A stretch of DNA of 6,903 bases from Synechococcus sp. GFB01 (GCF_001039265.1 NZ_LFEK01000116.1:11893-18795); one strand, 5' to 3'; shown: positions 1 through 6,594, counted from the first letter of the stretch. The notes: generated by a model from the sequence alone, not told the origin. A program made the numbers and translations.

Positions 1-442
1 CGTCGTTGACCAGATAGCGGGTGGGGAAGTTGTCGGTGCCGTCGCAGACCAGGTCGTAGGGCTCGATTATCTCCAGAGCGTTCTCGCTGGTGAGAGCGGT
101 CTCGTAGAGATCCACCTGGCAGTAAGGGTTGATCTCGAGGATGCGGGCCTTCGCCGATTCGATCTTGGGCTTGCCCACCCAGCTGGTGCCGTGGATCACC
201 TGACGCTGCAGGTTGGAGTGATCCACCACATCGAAATCGACGATGCCGATGCGGCCCACGCCGGCGGCGGCCAGATAGAGCAGCAGCGGCGAACCCAGGC
301 CACCGGTGCCCACACACAGCACCGAGGCGGCCTTGAGCCGCTTCTGCCCGTCCATGCCGATCTCCGGCAGGATCAGGTGCCGCGAGAAGCGGGCCACCTC
401 ATCGGGGCTGAGCTGAACGCCGCTGATGTCGGGAGGGAGCAT
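1..442 (-). CDS. moeB: MoeB/ThiF-family E1-like adenylyltransferase, C-terminal part cut off by the window
   Basis: This is the first 147 residues of a molybdopterin-synthase adenylyltransferase (MoeB) type protein. The family uses ATP to adenylate the C-terminal glycine of a ubiquitin-like sulfur carrier (MoaD or ThiS type), the step before thiocarboxylate formation; it acts in the cytoplasm. Visible motifs are the N-terminal FSRHLILPEIG block (about residues 19-29), the nucleotide-binding loop GTGGLGSP (about 45-52), the Asp-rich strand IVDFDVVD, SNLQRQV with its conserved Arg, and CDGTDNFPTRYLVND at the cut end. The ATG at 442 is well supported because an in-frame TGA lies four codons upstream. 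Cyanobacterial members usually continue into a C-terminal rhodanese domain, but that part lies outside the window. It sits 42 bp downstream of the JAMM protease gene on the same strand, probably in one operon. HesA or ThiF are alternative names for the same family. Confidence 0.93.
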   Translation of the reverse strand, partial: MLPPDISGVQLSPDEVARFSRHLILPEIGMDGQKRLKAASVLCVGTGGLGSPLLLYLAAAGVGRIGIVDFDVVDHSNLQRQVIHGTSWVGKPKIESAKARILEINPYCQVDLYETALTSENALEIIEPYDLVCDGTDNFPTRYLVND

Positions 443-484
443 GGCGATGAGTCATCCGGCCGGATGCGCAGACCTCCGGCACGA

Positions 485-934
485 TCAATCGTCCATTCTC
501 CACGGCAACTGCAGCGGCGCGGCGGGCAGCGCACCGCACGGGTCCGGCAGCCACCAGGCCCGGCAGTCGCCTCCCTGGCCAAGGATCACCATCAGGGCAG
601 GGCGAAACGTCAGCTCCAGATCGGTGCCGGAGGGTTGCGCATCGCTGTGCGGGTGGCTGTGGGCGGCGCCCAGCACCTCCAGGCCCCGCGCCCGTCCCCA
701 CTTCTGGGCCAGCAGCTGCTCGCGCGGATCGATGGCGAAGCGTCGGACCCGCTCGACTGGAGCGTCCCAGGCATTGCAGCAGGGCCAGATCCAGCGCAGC
801 TGCCAGCTGGATCCCCGCCGGCAGCCGAGCAGCAGGGCACAACCCTCGCTGGGCGCCGCGGCGGCCAGCACCGCCTTCAGAACGGTGAGCACTTGGACAT
901 CCGTCCGCAGCTCGACTGGCACCGGCCCATCCAC
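485..934 (-). CDS. JAMM/MPN+ (M67 family) zinc metallopeptidase
   Basis: This is a 149-residue single-domain JAMM (Mov34/MPN/PAD-1) protein. Members are zinc isopeptidases or peptidases that cleave after ubiquitin-like folds; a bacterial example is Mec+, which processes the sulfur carrier CysO. The complete metal signature is visible: upstream Glu30 in PSEGCALLLG, then His92-Ser-His94-Pro, Ser102 and Asp105 in the pattern HxH-x7-S-x2-D. The family feature RFAIDP lies at about 65-70. The length is normal for stand-alone bacterial versions. The start is a GTG; an in-frame TAA lies shortly upstream and leaves no earlier ATG or GTG. No strong ribosome-binding site is seen. The gene is directly upstream of the E1-like moeB, a pairing known in bacteria, which suggests it trims or recycles a MoaD/ThiS-like protein. 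The actual substrate cannot be read from the sequence. Confidence 0.88.
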   Translation of the reverse strand: MDGPVPVELRTDVQVLTVLKAVLAAAAPSEGCALLLGCRRGSSWQLRWIWPCCNAWDAPVERVRRFAIDPREQLLAQKWGRARGLEVLGAAHSHPHSDAQPSGTDLELTFRPALMVILGQGGDCRAWWLPDPCGALPAAPLQLPWRMDD

Positions 935-939
935 ACCGA

Positions 940-945
940 TACGTT
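940..945 (+). promoter_or_regulatory. Possible -10 element for the curT-like gene
   Basis: TACGTT lies 38 bp before the ATG at 984, in the 49-bp gap between the divergent JAMM and CurT-like genes. It resembles a sigma-70 -10 hexamer, but no -35 element is recognisable, so this is a weak suggestion. Both divergent promoters must lie in or overlap this short gap and the JAMM coding start. Confidence 0.2.
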
Positions 946-983
946 AAGGAGCGTTCCTTCCGGCGGCACCCCTGCTGCAGCCC

Positions 984-1409
984 ATGATCGACACCACCAC
1001 AGACATCCCCGACATCAAGGAGCAGGGCGCCGATTCAGCCAGCGACACCCACGCGGAGGAGTCGACCGTCAACTTCAGCGAGCGCTACGCCGAGATCCTC
1101 TCCAAGGTGAACAGCAGCCTCGACCAGGTCGACTGGAGCCAGATGGGGCGGATCGGCAAGGCGGTCGGCGTTCTGGTGGTGGTCATCGTGGCCCAGATCC
1201 TGATCAAGGGTGTGCTCGACACGATCAACCTGCTGCCGGTGGTCCCTGGTCTGCTGGAGCTGCTGGGTCTGGTGGTGGTGGGCCAGTGGAGCTGGAACAA
1301 CCTCACGACCGGCGACAAGCGCGCTGCCGTGGCCAGCAAGCTGAAGACACTGCGCGAGGAGTACCTGGCTGAAGCCAGGCTGCTCCATCCCTGCTTCCCT
1401 GGCTGCTGA
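984..1409 (+). CDS. curT: CAAD-domain protein, CurT/CURT1-like thylakoid membrane protein
   Basis: This 141-residue protein has a charged soluble N-terminus (about 1-55), two hydrophobic segments (about 59-78 and 82-104) joined by the loop at KGVLDT, and a charged amphipathic C-terminal helix (about 109-130). The arrangement and the run LLPVVPGLLELLGLVVVG match the CAAD domain. That domain occurs as a membrane anchor on some cyanobacterial aminoacyl-tRNA synthetases and as stand-alone CurT/CURT1 proteins that shape thylakoid membranes. No synthetase domain is attached here, so the CurT-type role is favoured. The ATG at 984 gives the expected N-terminus but lacks a clear Shine-Dalgarno site. 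The tail after LREEYLAE (residues 131-141, with two Cys) looks unlike the usual charged end and is encoded over inverted repeats. The gene converges on the fructosamine-kinase gene with only 4 bp between stops. Confidence 0.85.
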   Translation: MIDTTTDIPDIKEQGADSASDTHAEESTVNFSERYAEILSKVNSSLDQVDWSQMGRIGKAVGVLVVVIVAQILIKGVLDTINLLPVVPGLLELLGLVVVGQWSWNNLTTGDKRAAVASKLKTLREEYLAEARLLHPCFPGC

Positions 1410-1427
1410 CGGATCACCGCAGCAGCC
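1401..1427. terminator. Inverted repeat spanning the convergent stops, candidate bidirectional terminator
   Basis: GGCTGCTG (1401-1408) pairs perfectly with CAGCAGCC (1420-1427) across an 11-base loop. The stem-loop covers the stop codon of the CurT-like gene and the last codons and stop of the opposing fructosamine-kinase gene. No T-tract follows on either strand, so it is not a classical intrinsic terminator. A second short hairpin, CCTGGCT/AGCCAGG (1364-1379), lies just before it inside the curT coding end. The location between convergent genes favours a transcription-end role; this is inference. Confidence 0.4.
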
Positions 1428-2286
1428 GATCGATCACTGCCTGGGCCTGACGCTGATAGCCGCCGCCGAAGAGGTTCGCGTGGTTGATCAGGTGATACAG
1501 GTTGTAGAGCTCGAGCCGTTGCGGCCAGTCGGCCGGCAACGGCCATCGGTTCTGATAACCGGCGAAGAAGGCCTCGGGGAACCCCCCGAACAGCCGCGCC
1601 ATGGCCAGATCCACCTCCCGATCCCCCCAGTACACCGCGGGGTCGAACACGGCCACATCGCCATCGGCCAGCAGGGCCGCATTGCCGCTCCAGAGATCAC
1701 CATGCACCAGCACCGGGCTGCAGCTGTGATCGGCCAGCAGCTCAGCGGCCCGATGCAGCAGGGCCGCGGACCGGACGAAGGGACATCCCCGCTGGGCAGC
1801 GCGAGCCAGCTGAGGTGTCAGGCGTCGTTCCACGAAAAACCGCTCCCAGCGTTCCATCCAGCCGTTGGGCTGGGGTGAGGAGCCGATGAAGTTGTCGGAT
1901 CCGAAGCCATAGCCCCGACCCGGCTCGCCGGCTGCGCTGGCACGGTGCAGGTCCGCCAGGGCGGCCCCCAGCGACGCCCAGGCTTCTCCCCGATGGCCTG
2001 CGGCAGCCAGCTCCAGCCAGCTCAGCAGCAGCACCGCCGCATCGCCGGTCGCTCCCAGTGCCAGCGGCTCCGGCAGCCGCAGCGGTGGTGTCGCCCAGCG
2101 GGCCAGGGCCGCCAGCCCCTCGGCCTCCGCGGCCAGCAGCGGCAGGGCCGAGGCGTTGTTGGTCTTGGCAAACACCCGCCGGCCGTCCGCCAGCTCGAGG
2201 CACCAGGCGCTGTGGATGCAGCCGCCGCCCAGCGGCCGCCGGGCCACCACCTCGCTGCCCAGCTGTCGGGCCACCCAGTCGTGCAT
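1414..2286 (-). CDS. Fructosamine kinase family protein (fructosamine-3-kinase / ketosamine-3-kinase type)
   Basis: This 290-residue kinase-fold protein is related to fructosamine-3-kinase, which phosphorylates sugar adducts on protein amines (fructosamines or ribulosamines) so that they decay, a protein deglycation repair activity. Visible motifs are a glycine-rich stretch RPLGGGCIHSAW (about 17-28), the ATP-binding Lys41 in VFAKTN, the catalytic loop VHGDLWSGN (about 194-202, with Asp197), and the metal-binding FDPAVYWGDREVDLAM (about 214-229). All key residues are present and the length is normal for the family. I chose the ATG at 2286 because homologues begin near this HDW...ARQLG region. 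An ATG at 2325 would add 13 residues and would interlock with the start of the divergent crtD gene. The true substrate in cyanobacteria is not known to me; a related aminoglycoside-phosphotransferase-like role is less likely. Confidence 0.9.
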   Translation of the reverse strand: MHDWVARQLGSEVVARRPLGGGCIHSAWCLELADGRRVFAKTNNASALPLLAAEAEGLAALARWATPPLRLPEPLALGATGDAAVLLLSWLELAAAGHRGEAWASLGAALADLHRASAAGEPGRGYGFGSDNFIGSSPQPNGWMERWERFFVERRLTPQLARAAQRGCPFVRSAALLHRAAELLADHSCSPVLVHGDLWSGNAALLADGDVAVFDPAVYWGDREVDLAMARLFGGFPEAFFAGYQNRWPLPADWPQRLELYNLYHLINHANLFGGGYQRQAQAVIDRLLR

Positions 2287-2323
2287 CGGGCCGTGTCCGC
2301 CGCGGCCCTGCCAGCATGCCGCC
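2287..2323. promoter_or_regulatory. Short divergent promoter region with a GC-rich dyad
   Basis: Only 37 bp separate the chosen start of the fructosamine-kinase gene from the divergent crtD-like ATG. The gap contains a perfect 6-bp inverted repeat, GGGCCG (2288-2293) and CGGCCC (2303-2308), around a 9-base spacer, and a GCATGC palindrome at 2314-2319. No convincing -10 or -35 hexamer is visible, so at least one promoter must extend into coding sequence. The dyad could be an operator, but in DNA this G+C rich a 6-bp repeat can arise by chance. Confidence 0.25.
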
Positions 2324-3819
2324 ATGGAGCAGTCCGGCGCCTCCAGCTGCGATGTGGTGGTGGTGGGTGCGGGCCTCGCCGGCCTCACGGCGGCAGCCCT
2401 GCTGGCCCGTGAGGGACTGGCGGTGGAGCTGCTGGAAGCGCACCACCAGAGCGGCGGCTGCGCCGGCACCTTCCGCCGCGGCCCCTACACCTTCGATGTG
2501 GGCGCCACCCAGGTGGCCGGGCTCGAACCCGGCGGCAGCCACCAGCGTCTGCTCAGCCACTTCGGTCTGCCGCTGCCGCACGCCACCCCGCTCGACCCGG
2601 CCTGCGTGGTGGACCTGGCCGATGGTCGCCCGCCGGTGCGCATCTGGCGCGACCCTGAGCGCTGGGCGGCGGAGCGCGAGCAGCAGTTTCCGGGGCGTGA
2701 GCCCTTCTGGCGCCTCTGCGCCGCCCTGCACGGTGCCAACTGGGGCTTCGCCAGCCGCGATCCTGTGCTGCCGCCCCGCAGTATCTGGGACCTGGGCCAG
2801 CTGCTGCCGGCCCTGAGGCCGGCCAATCTGGCCAGTGGCCTGCTGGCGGGGGCCACGGTGGCCGATCTGCTGACCCTCACAGGCTGCGGCGGCGACGGTC
2901 GGCTGCGCCGCTTCCTCGATCTGCAGCTGCGGCTCTACTCCCAGGAGCCCGCCGACCGCACCGCCGCGCTCTACGGCGCCACAGTGCTGGCCATGGGCCA
3001 GGCGCCCCTGGGTCTGTGGCATCTGCAGGGCTCGATGCAGGTGCTCAGCCAGCAGCTGGAGCAGGCCCTGGCCTGCCGCGGCGGGCGGCTGCGACTGCGT
3101 CACCGGGTGCTGCAGGTGCAGCGGAACGACGCCATCTGGCGGGTGCGGGGCCAGCGCTTCAGCCTGGGAGCCCGCGATGTGGTGCTGGCCCTGCCGGTGC
3201 AGAGCCTGCCTGCGCTGCTCGGAGACCAGCTGCCAGCGGGCTACCGGCAGCGCCTCACCAACCTTCCCGACCCTTCAGGCGCGCTGGTGTTCTACGGAGC
3301 CTGCGCCCGCGAGCGCCTGCCGGAGGCCTGTCCGGCCCATCTCCAGCGCGACTGGCCGGTGCCGGGGTCGTTGTTCGTGTCGGTGAGCCGGGATGGCGAC
3401 GGTCGCGCCCCGGCGGGCCAGGCCACCGTGATCGCCAGCGTGTTCACGCCGGCCCGACCCTGGTTCGACATGGCCGACGAGGTGTATGGCGAGGCCAAGG
3501 CCGCGGCGATGGCCGGGGTGCAGAGGGCCTGCGAGAGCTGCTGGGCATCGCGCCGCAGCAATGGCTCCACGCCGAACTGGCCACCCCGCGTGGCTTTGCC
3601 CGCTGGACCGGCAGGCCCTTCGGCTTCGTGGGCGGGCTGGGCCAGCACCCCAGCCGCTTCGGACCGTTCGGTCTGGCCAGCCGCACGCCGCTGCCGGGCC
3701 TCTGGCTCTGCGGCGATTCGATCCACCCCGGCGAGGGCACCGCTGCCGTGGGGCTCTCGGCCCTGATGGCCTGCCGCCAGCTGCTGGCAGAGCGGGGGCG
3801 CTCGCTGCGGCTCAGCTGA
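2324..3819 (+). pseudogene. crtD: C-3',4' desaturase CrtD-like carotenoid oxidoreductase, disrupted by a -1 frameshift
   Basis: This is an FAD-dependent amine-oxidase-fold carotenoid desaturase. The N-terminus carries the dinucleotide-binding motif VVVVGAGLAGL (about 11-21), the ribose-binding Glu38, and SGGCAGTF. The C-terminal part carries GFVGGLGQHPSRFGPFG and LWLCGDSIHPGEGTA, which match CrtD better than the related carotene isomerase CrtH. CrtD introduces the C-3',4' double bond in the route to myxol-type carotenoids. The reading frame that begins at the ATG 2324 is conserved to about codon 401, then the homologous sequence continues in the -1 frame from GGC at 3526 to the TGA at 3817-3819. 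Adding one G to the GGG run at 3525-3527 would restore a 498-residue protein of normal family length. Without repair, the original frame runs on as unrelated sequence to 3766. This may be a sequencing error, a recent mutation or, less likely, recoding. The end overlaps tyrA by 8 bp. Confidence 0.85.
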
Positions 3820-3820
3820 G
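3811..3820. repeat. 10-bp palindrome CTCAGCTGAG carrying both convergent stop codons
   Basis: The perfect palindrome encodes Leu-Ser-stop (CTC AGC TGA) on both strands, so the crtD-like gene and tyrA end in the same bases and both proteins finish in Leu-Ser. The two coding regions overlap by 8 bp (3812-3819). The arrangement is seen directly; any role in transcription termination is speculation. Confidence 0.8.
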
Positions 3821-4696
3821 CGAGGCGACGAACTCAGGCCGCAGCGCGCTGGCCTGCTCCAGCAGCTGCTGCAGTGCCGGCCAGTCGCCCTGCTGCAGCA
3901 GCTGCTCGATGTGTTCGATCTGCTGGCGATAGCTGCCCAGCGCCGCCTGCACCGCCTCGCGGTTGCAGCGGGCCATCAGGGTGCCGAGCTGCGGGTTGCC
4001 CCCACCCACCCGGGTGGTGTCGGCAAAGCCGCTCGAGGCCAGGGTCCGCACTAGAAGGCTCAGGCCACTGGCGGCGCCAGCGCGATCGGCGTTGGTCAGC
4101 AGGGCCGCACTGGCGAGCACGGGAAGGTGGGAGATCAGCGCCACCGACCGGTCGTGCTCGATCGCCCCGCAGCGGATCCACTTGGCGCCCAGCAGCTCCG
4201 CCAGGGCCTGCACCGCTGCCAGCGCGGCCGGATCGGTATCGGCCTCCGGCGTCGCCACCCAGGGCCGGCCGGCGAACAGACCCGCCAGGCCCGCCTCCAC
4301 CCCCGCCAGGGCTGTGCCGGCCATCGGGTGGCTGGCCACGAAACGCGGATGCAGCTCACGCCAGCAGGCCAGCACCGGCTGCTTCACCGAACCCACATCG
4401 GTGATCACCGCCCGCTGCGGCAGGGCCGCCACCAGGTCCGGCGGAGGCTCCAGCAGCCGATCCAGGGGCAGGGCCAGCACCACCAGGACGCAGTCGGCCA
4501 GCAGCGCCCCATCGGTGCTCACCACTGTGGCCAGTCCGCGTGCGCGGGCGCGCTCCGCGGTGGCCTCCCGGTGCACCAGAGCCCGCACAACGCGTCCGCG
4601 AGCCTGCAGATCCAGCCCCAGTGAGCCGCCGATCAGGCCCAGGCCGACGATGCCGATCGGCCCCACCGGCAGCGACGGAGCAGCGAGATCGGCCAT
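3812..4696 (-). CDS. tyrA: Prephenate/arogenate dehydrogenase (TyrA family)
   Basis: This 294-residue protein catalyses oxidative decarboxylation of prephenate or, as in most cyanobacteria studied, of arogenate to tyrosine using NAD(P); it acts in the cytoplasm. An N-terminal Rossmann fold shows IGIVGLGLIGGSLGLDL (about 14-30). TDVGSVK (about 99-105) and FVASHPMAGT (about 119-128) form the substrate pocket, and EHDRSVALISHLP (about 180-192) carries the family's conserved His residues. The helical C-terminal dimerisation domain follows, with LVRTLASSGFADTTRVGGGNP. The length is typical of the short arogenate-type enzymes, and no ACT or chorismate-mutase domain is attached. The ATG at 4696 places the Rossmann motif 14 residues in, as expected; the open frame extends far upstream on this strand, but that is antisense to the next gene. 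Whether arogenate or prephenate is preferred cannot be decided from motifs alone. Confidence 0.92.
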   Translation of the reverse strand: MADLAAPSLPVGPIGIVGLGLIGGSLGLDLQARGRVVRALVHREATAERARARGLATVVSTDGALLADCVLVVLALPLDRLLEPPPDLVAALPQRAVITDVGSVKQPVLACWRELHPRFVASHPMAGTALAGVEAGLAGLFAGRPWVATPEADTDPAALAAVQALAELLGAKWIRCGAIEHDRSVALISHLPVLASAALLTNADRAGAASGLSLLVRTLASSGFADTTRVGGGNPQLGTLMARCNREAVQAALGSYRQQIEHIEQLLQQGDWPALQQLLEQASALRPEFVASLS

Positions 4697-4725
4697 GGCG
4701 GGTCGGCGGCTGGGGCCCAGCTTCC

Positions 4726-4731
4726 TACGAT
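4726..4731 (+). promoter_or_regulatory. Possible -10 element for the DinG-like gene
   Basis: TACGAT lies in the 51-bp gap between the divergent tyrA and helicase-like genes and would place a transcript start about 10 bases before the ATG at 4748. No -35 element is visible, so this is a weak prediction. Confidence 0.25.
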
Positions 4732-4747
4732 TCAGCCCATCCGGCCG

Positions 4748-6229
4748 ATGGCGATGCTCGAAGCCCAGGCCCACCACCAGCTGAAGGCGCTGCTGCAGCG
4801 CGAGGGTGGTGAGCCGTGGCCCCATCACCTCACACTCAGCCGGCTGGTCGCCCGCAGCCTGCGCCGCGGCGACCAGACCCTCGTGCGGCTGGCACCGGGC
4901 AGTGATCCAAGCTGGCTGATCGGTCTGCTGGTGCCCCTGGCCCTCAGCGAGGCCCGCCTGGCTCTGGTGGTGAGTGACGCGCTGCGTCAGCGACTGCTGC
5001 GGGTTGAACTGCCTCGCCTGGCCGCGGCCGGCGGCAGCCTGTCGCTGTCGTGCCTGGAAGCGGATTTCGAGCGGCAGGAGGCACAGCACGCCCGCCTGTG
5101 GCTGCTCAGCCACGCGGACCTGGTGGGGCTCTGGCAGCACGGCCGGCTGGGGGATCGGCAGCTGGTGATCCCTGAGATCGAGCAGCTCGACGAATCGCTG
5201 CGCCAGGCCCTGGAAATCCGCCTCGCTCCGGAGCACTGGGAGCAGCTCGGACGGGCCCATCCCGCTGCCCGGGCGAGCCTGCTGGAGCTGCACGCCAGGC
5301 TCAGCCGCCGCGTGCTGGCGCAGCCCCAGCCTCCCCATCGGCTGGTGGCTCTGGCCGAGCACGATGAGGCCCCCCTGCGCCAGCTGCTGGCCCTGCTGCA
5401 GCCGCTGCCGGCTCCATGGCGGCGTTGGCTGGAGAGCGGCGGAGCAACCTGGGCCAGCTGGGCCCGGGTGGAACCCCAGGTGCTGCACTGGACACTGCAT
5501 CGCCAGCCCCTCGAGCCGCTGCAGGTGCTGAGCGGCCTGCTGGAGGGCCGCGGTGCGGTGCTGATCGGCCAACTGGGGGAGAACCGGACCGACAGTTCCG
5601 GCCCAACCAGCAGCGGCAGTGAACGGGGACTCACCCCGACCGTGAGCGTGACCCTGGGCGATCCACCTCTGGCGGACCCCCTGCCGCTGTTTGCACCGCT
5701 GCGCCAGCCGCTGCCCAACAGCCCGGTGTTCGCGGAGCACCTGCTGGAACAGAGCCGGAGGCTCGTGCTCGGCCAGACCGGCCTGACGGTGGTTCTGCTC
5801 GACGATGAGGGGCTGCGGCTCGGTCTCACCAGCGCCCTCGCAGCGGAATTCGGCCGCCGGGTGGTGCACGAATCCACCGCACCGGAAAGCAACGGTGTGG
5901 TCTGCGCCCGTTGGAGCTGGTGGCTGGGCCACCACCATCGATTGCCCCTTCCCTGCCAGGTGGTGGTCGGCCTGCTGCCGATCGCCAGCCTCGAGGATCC
6001 CCTCACCGCTGCCCGGGTGCAGGCCCTGCGCCGGCTCGGGCGCGACTGGTTCCGGGAAGGGCTGCTTCCTGACGGCCTCAACCGGCTCCAGCTCGGTGTG
6101 GCGGGCCTGCGCCGCAGCGGCGGCCGGCTGGCGATCCTGGACGGGCGCCTGCGGGGTCGCAGCTGGGGGCGCCAGGTGCTGCGGGCCCTGGAGCCCTGGA
6201 TCACCCTCAGCCGACTGCTGCCCCACTGA
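4748..6229 (+). CDS. DinG/XPD-like helicase-family protein with degenerate ATPase motifs
   Basis: This 493-residue protein is collinear with DinG-type superfamily 2 helicases but lacks their catalytic signatures. The P-loop position reads LAPGSDPSW (about 48-56) with no GKS or GKT. The DEAH-box position reads LVIPEIEQLDES (about 139-150), preceded by a LLSHADLVGLW block that resembles the segment before the DEAH box in DinG. Near the C-terminus, LQLGVAGLRRSGGRLAILDGR (about 447-467) resembles the DinG motif VI region, but its QGxGRxIR core is altered, followed by GRSWGRQVLRALE. The frame is uninterrupted, which argues for a conserved non-catalytic protein rather than decay. A second ATG lies two codons after the chosen start. 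No iron-sulfur cysteine cluster is seen. I recall similar proteins in marine Synechococcus being annotated as helicases. DNA binding or a structural role is possible; the function is not known. It diverges from tyrA. Confidence 0.72.
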   Translation: MAMLEAQAHHQLKALLQREGGEPWPHHLTLSRLVARSLRRGDQTLVRLAPGSDPSWLIGLLVPLALSEARLALVVSDALRQRLLRVELPRLAAAGGSLSLSCLEADFERQEAQHARLWLLSHADLVGLWQHGRLGDRQLVIPEIEQLDESLRQALEIRLAPEHWEQLGRAHPAARASLLELHARLSRRVLAQPQPPHRLVALAEHDEAPLRQLLALLQPLPAPWRRWLESGGATWASWARVEPQVLHWTLHRQPLEPLQVLSGLLEGRGAVLIGQLGENRTDSSGPTSSGSERGLTPTVSVTLGDPPLADPLPLFAPLRQPLPNSPVFAEHLLEQSRRLVLGQTGLTVVLLDDEGLRLGLTSALAAEFGRRVVHESTAPESNGVVCARWSWWLGHHHRLPLPCQVVVGLLPIASLEDPLTAARVQALRRLGRDWFREGLLPDGLNRLQLGVAGLRRSGGRLAILDGRLRGRSWGRQVLRALEPWITLSRLLPH

Positions 6230-6236
6230 GGCGCCT

Positions 6237-6242
6237 TACCCT
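6237..6242 (+). promoter_or_regulatory. Possible -10 element for the DUF2839 gene
   Basis: TACCCT, in the context TTACCCTGGGA, lies 8 bases after the stop of the DinG-like gene and 26 bases before the ATG at 6268. It is a plausible -10 hexamer at a sensible distance, without a visible -35. A purine-rich AGGCGGG (6261-6267) directly before the ATG could act as a weak ribosome-binding site, although its spacing is too short to be typical. Confidence 0.25.
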
Positions 6243-6267
6243 GGGATGCGCAGAGAATGCAGGCGGG

Positions 6268-6501
6268 ATGGGCGAAGCGAAACGTCGCAGCAGCCAGGGA
6301 CTTCCTCCGAAAACGCCGAAGCGCAGCGGCGACGAGGAGCGCATCAACGCCTGGCTGCCGCTGAACCGCCGGCAGGCCGATCAGTTCGTGAGCATCACCA
6401 CGCGGGGCGCCTGGATCGGCATCGCCGCGCTGGCGGTGTTCTGGATCACGGTGCGGTTCATCGGTCCGGCAGCCGGCTGGTGGACCCTGGCCGACGGCTG
6501 A
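6268..6501 (+). CDS. DUF2839 family small membrane protein
   Basis: This 77-residue protein matches the cyanobacterial DUF2839 family as I remember it. It has the basic start MGEAKRRS, a linker of variable, charged sequence (about 9-28), the conserved WLPLNRRQADQFV (about 29-41), and TTRGAWIGIAALAVFWITVRFIG, which forms one transmembrane helix (about 48-66) followed by a short Trp-rich end (GWW at about 70-72). The positive N-terminus predicts a cytoplasmic N-terminus with the helix inserted in the plasma or thylakoid membrane. Its function is unknown. It follows the DinG-like gene by 38 bp on the same strand and could be cotranscribed or use its own promoter. Normal length, no sign of damage. 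Confidence 0.88.
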   Translation: MGEAKRRSSQGLPPKTPKRSGDEERINAWLPLNRRQADQFVSITTRGAWIGIAALAVFWITVRFIGPAAGWWTLADG

Positions 6502-6584
6502 ACAGGAGAGCAGGAGCCAGCTGGGAATAACCACTCGTCGGCAGACCGTCCCGACCAGGCGACTCGCGAATCCGAAAGAAAGCC

Positions 6585-6591
6585 TTAAGAT
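6585..6591 (+). promoter_or_regulatory. Probable -10 element for the DUF1815 gene
   Basis: TTAAGAT (core TAAGAT at 6586-6591) is the best sigma-70-like -10 hexamer in the window and sits in a locally A-rich stretch of the 114-bp gap between the two small genes. Transcription would start near 6598, inside the dyad at 6595-6607, leaving a leader of about 18 bases. No -35 box is recognisable. The rest of the gap holds only a weak 5-bp stem, GTCGG/CCGAC (6537-6555), with no T-tract. Confidence 0.4.
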
Positions 6592-6594
6592 CGG

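Noticed and set aside
191..1372. 393-codon plus-strand open frame over moeB, the JAMM gene and the CurT-like gene
   Set aside because: It opposes two genes with clear family motifs and overlaps the CurT-like gene in another frame; its sequence is compositionally biased and has no recognisable domain.
1742..3103. 453-codon minus-strand open frame across the fructosamine-kinase and crtD junction
   Set aside because: Shadow of two real genes in other frames, rich in Gln, Ala and Gly, with no motifs.
3518..3532. Programmed -1 ribosomal frameshifting in crtD
   Set aside because: The bases around the GGG run do not form an X-XXY-YYZ slippery heptamer, and no obvious downstream pseudoknot or upstream Shine-Dalgarno stimulator was seen.
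3812..6226. 804-codon open frame on the minus strand, antisense to the DinG-like gene and continuing in frame into tyrA
   Set aside because: Only the last 294 codons show TyrA family motifs. The rest is Gln/Pro/Ala-rich low-information sequence antisense to a well-formed gene, as expected from high G+C with few stop codons. It is not a TyrA fusion.
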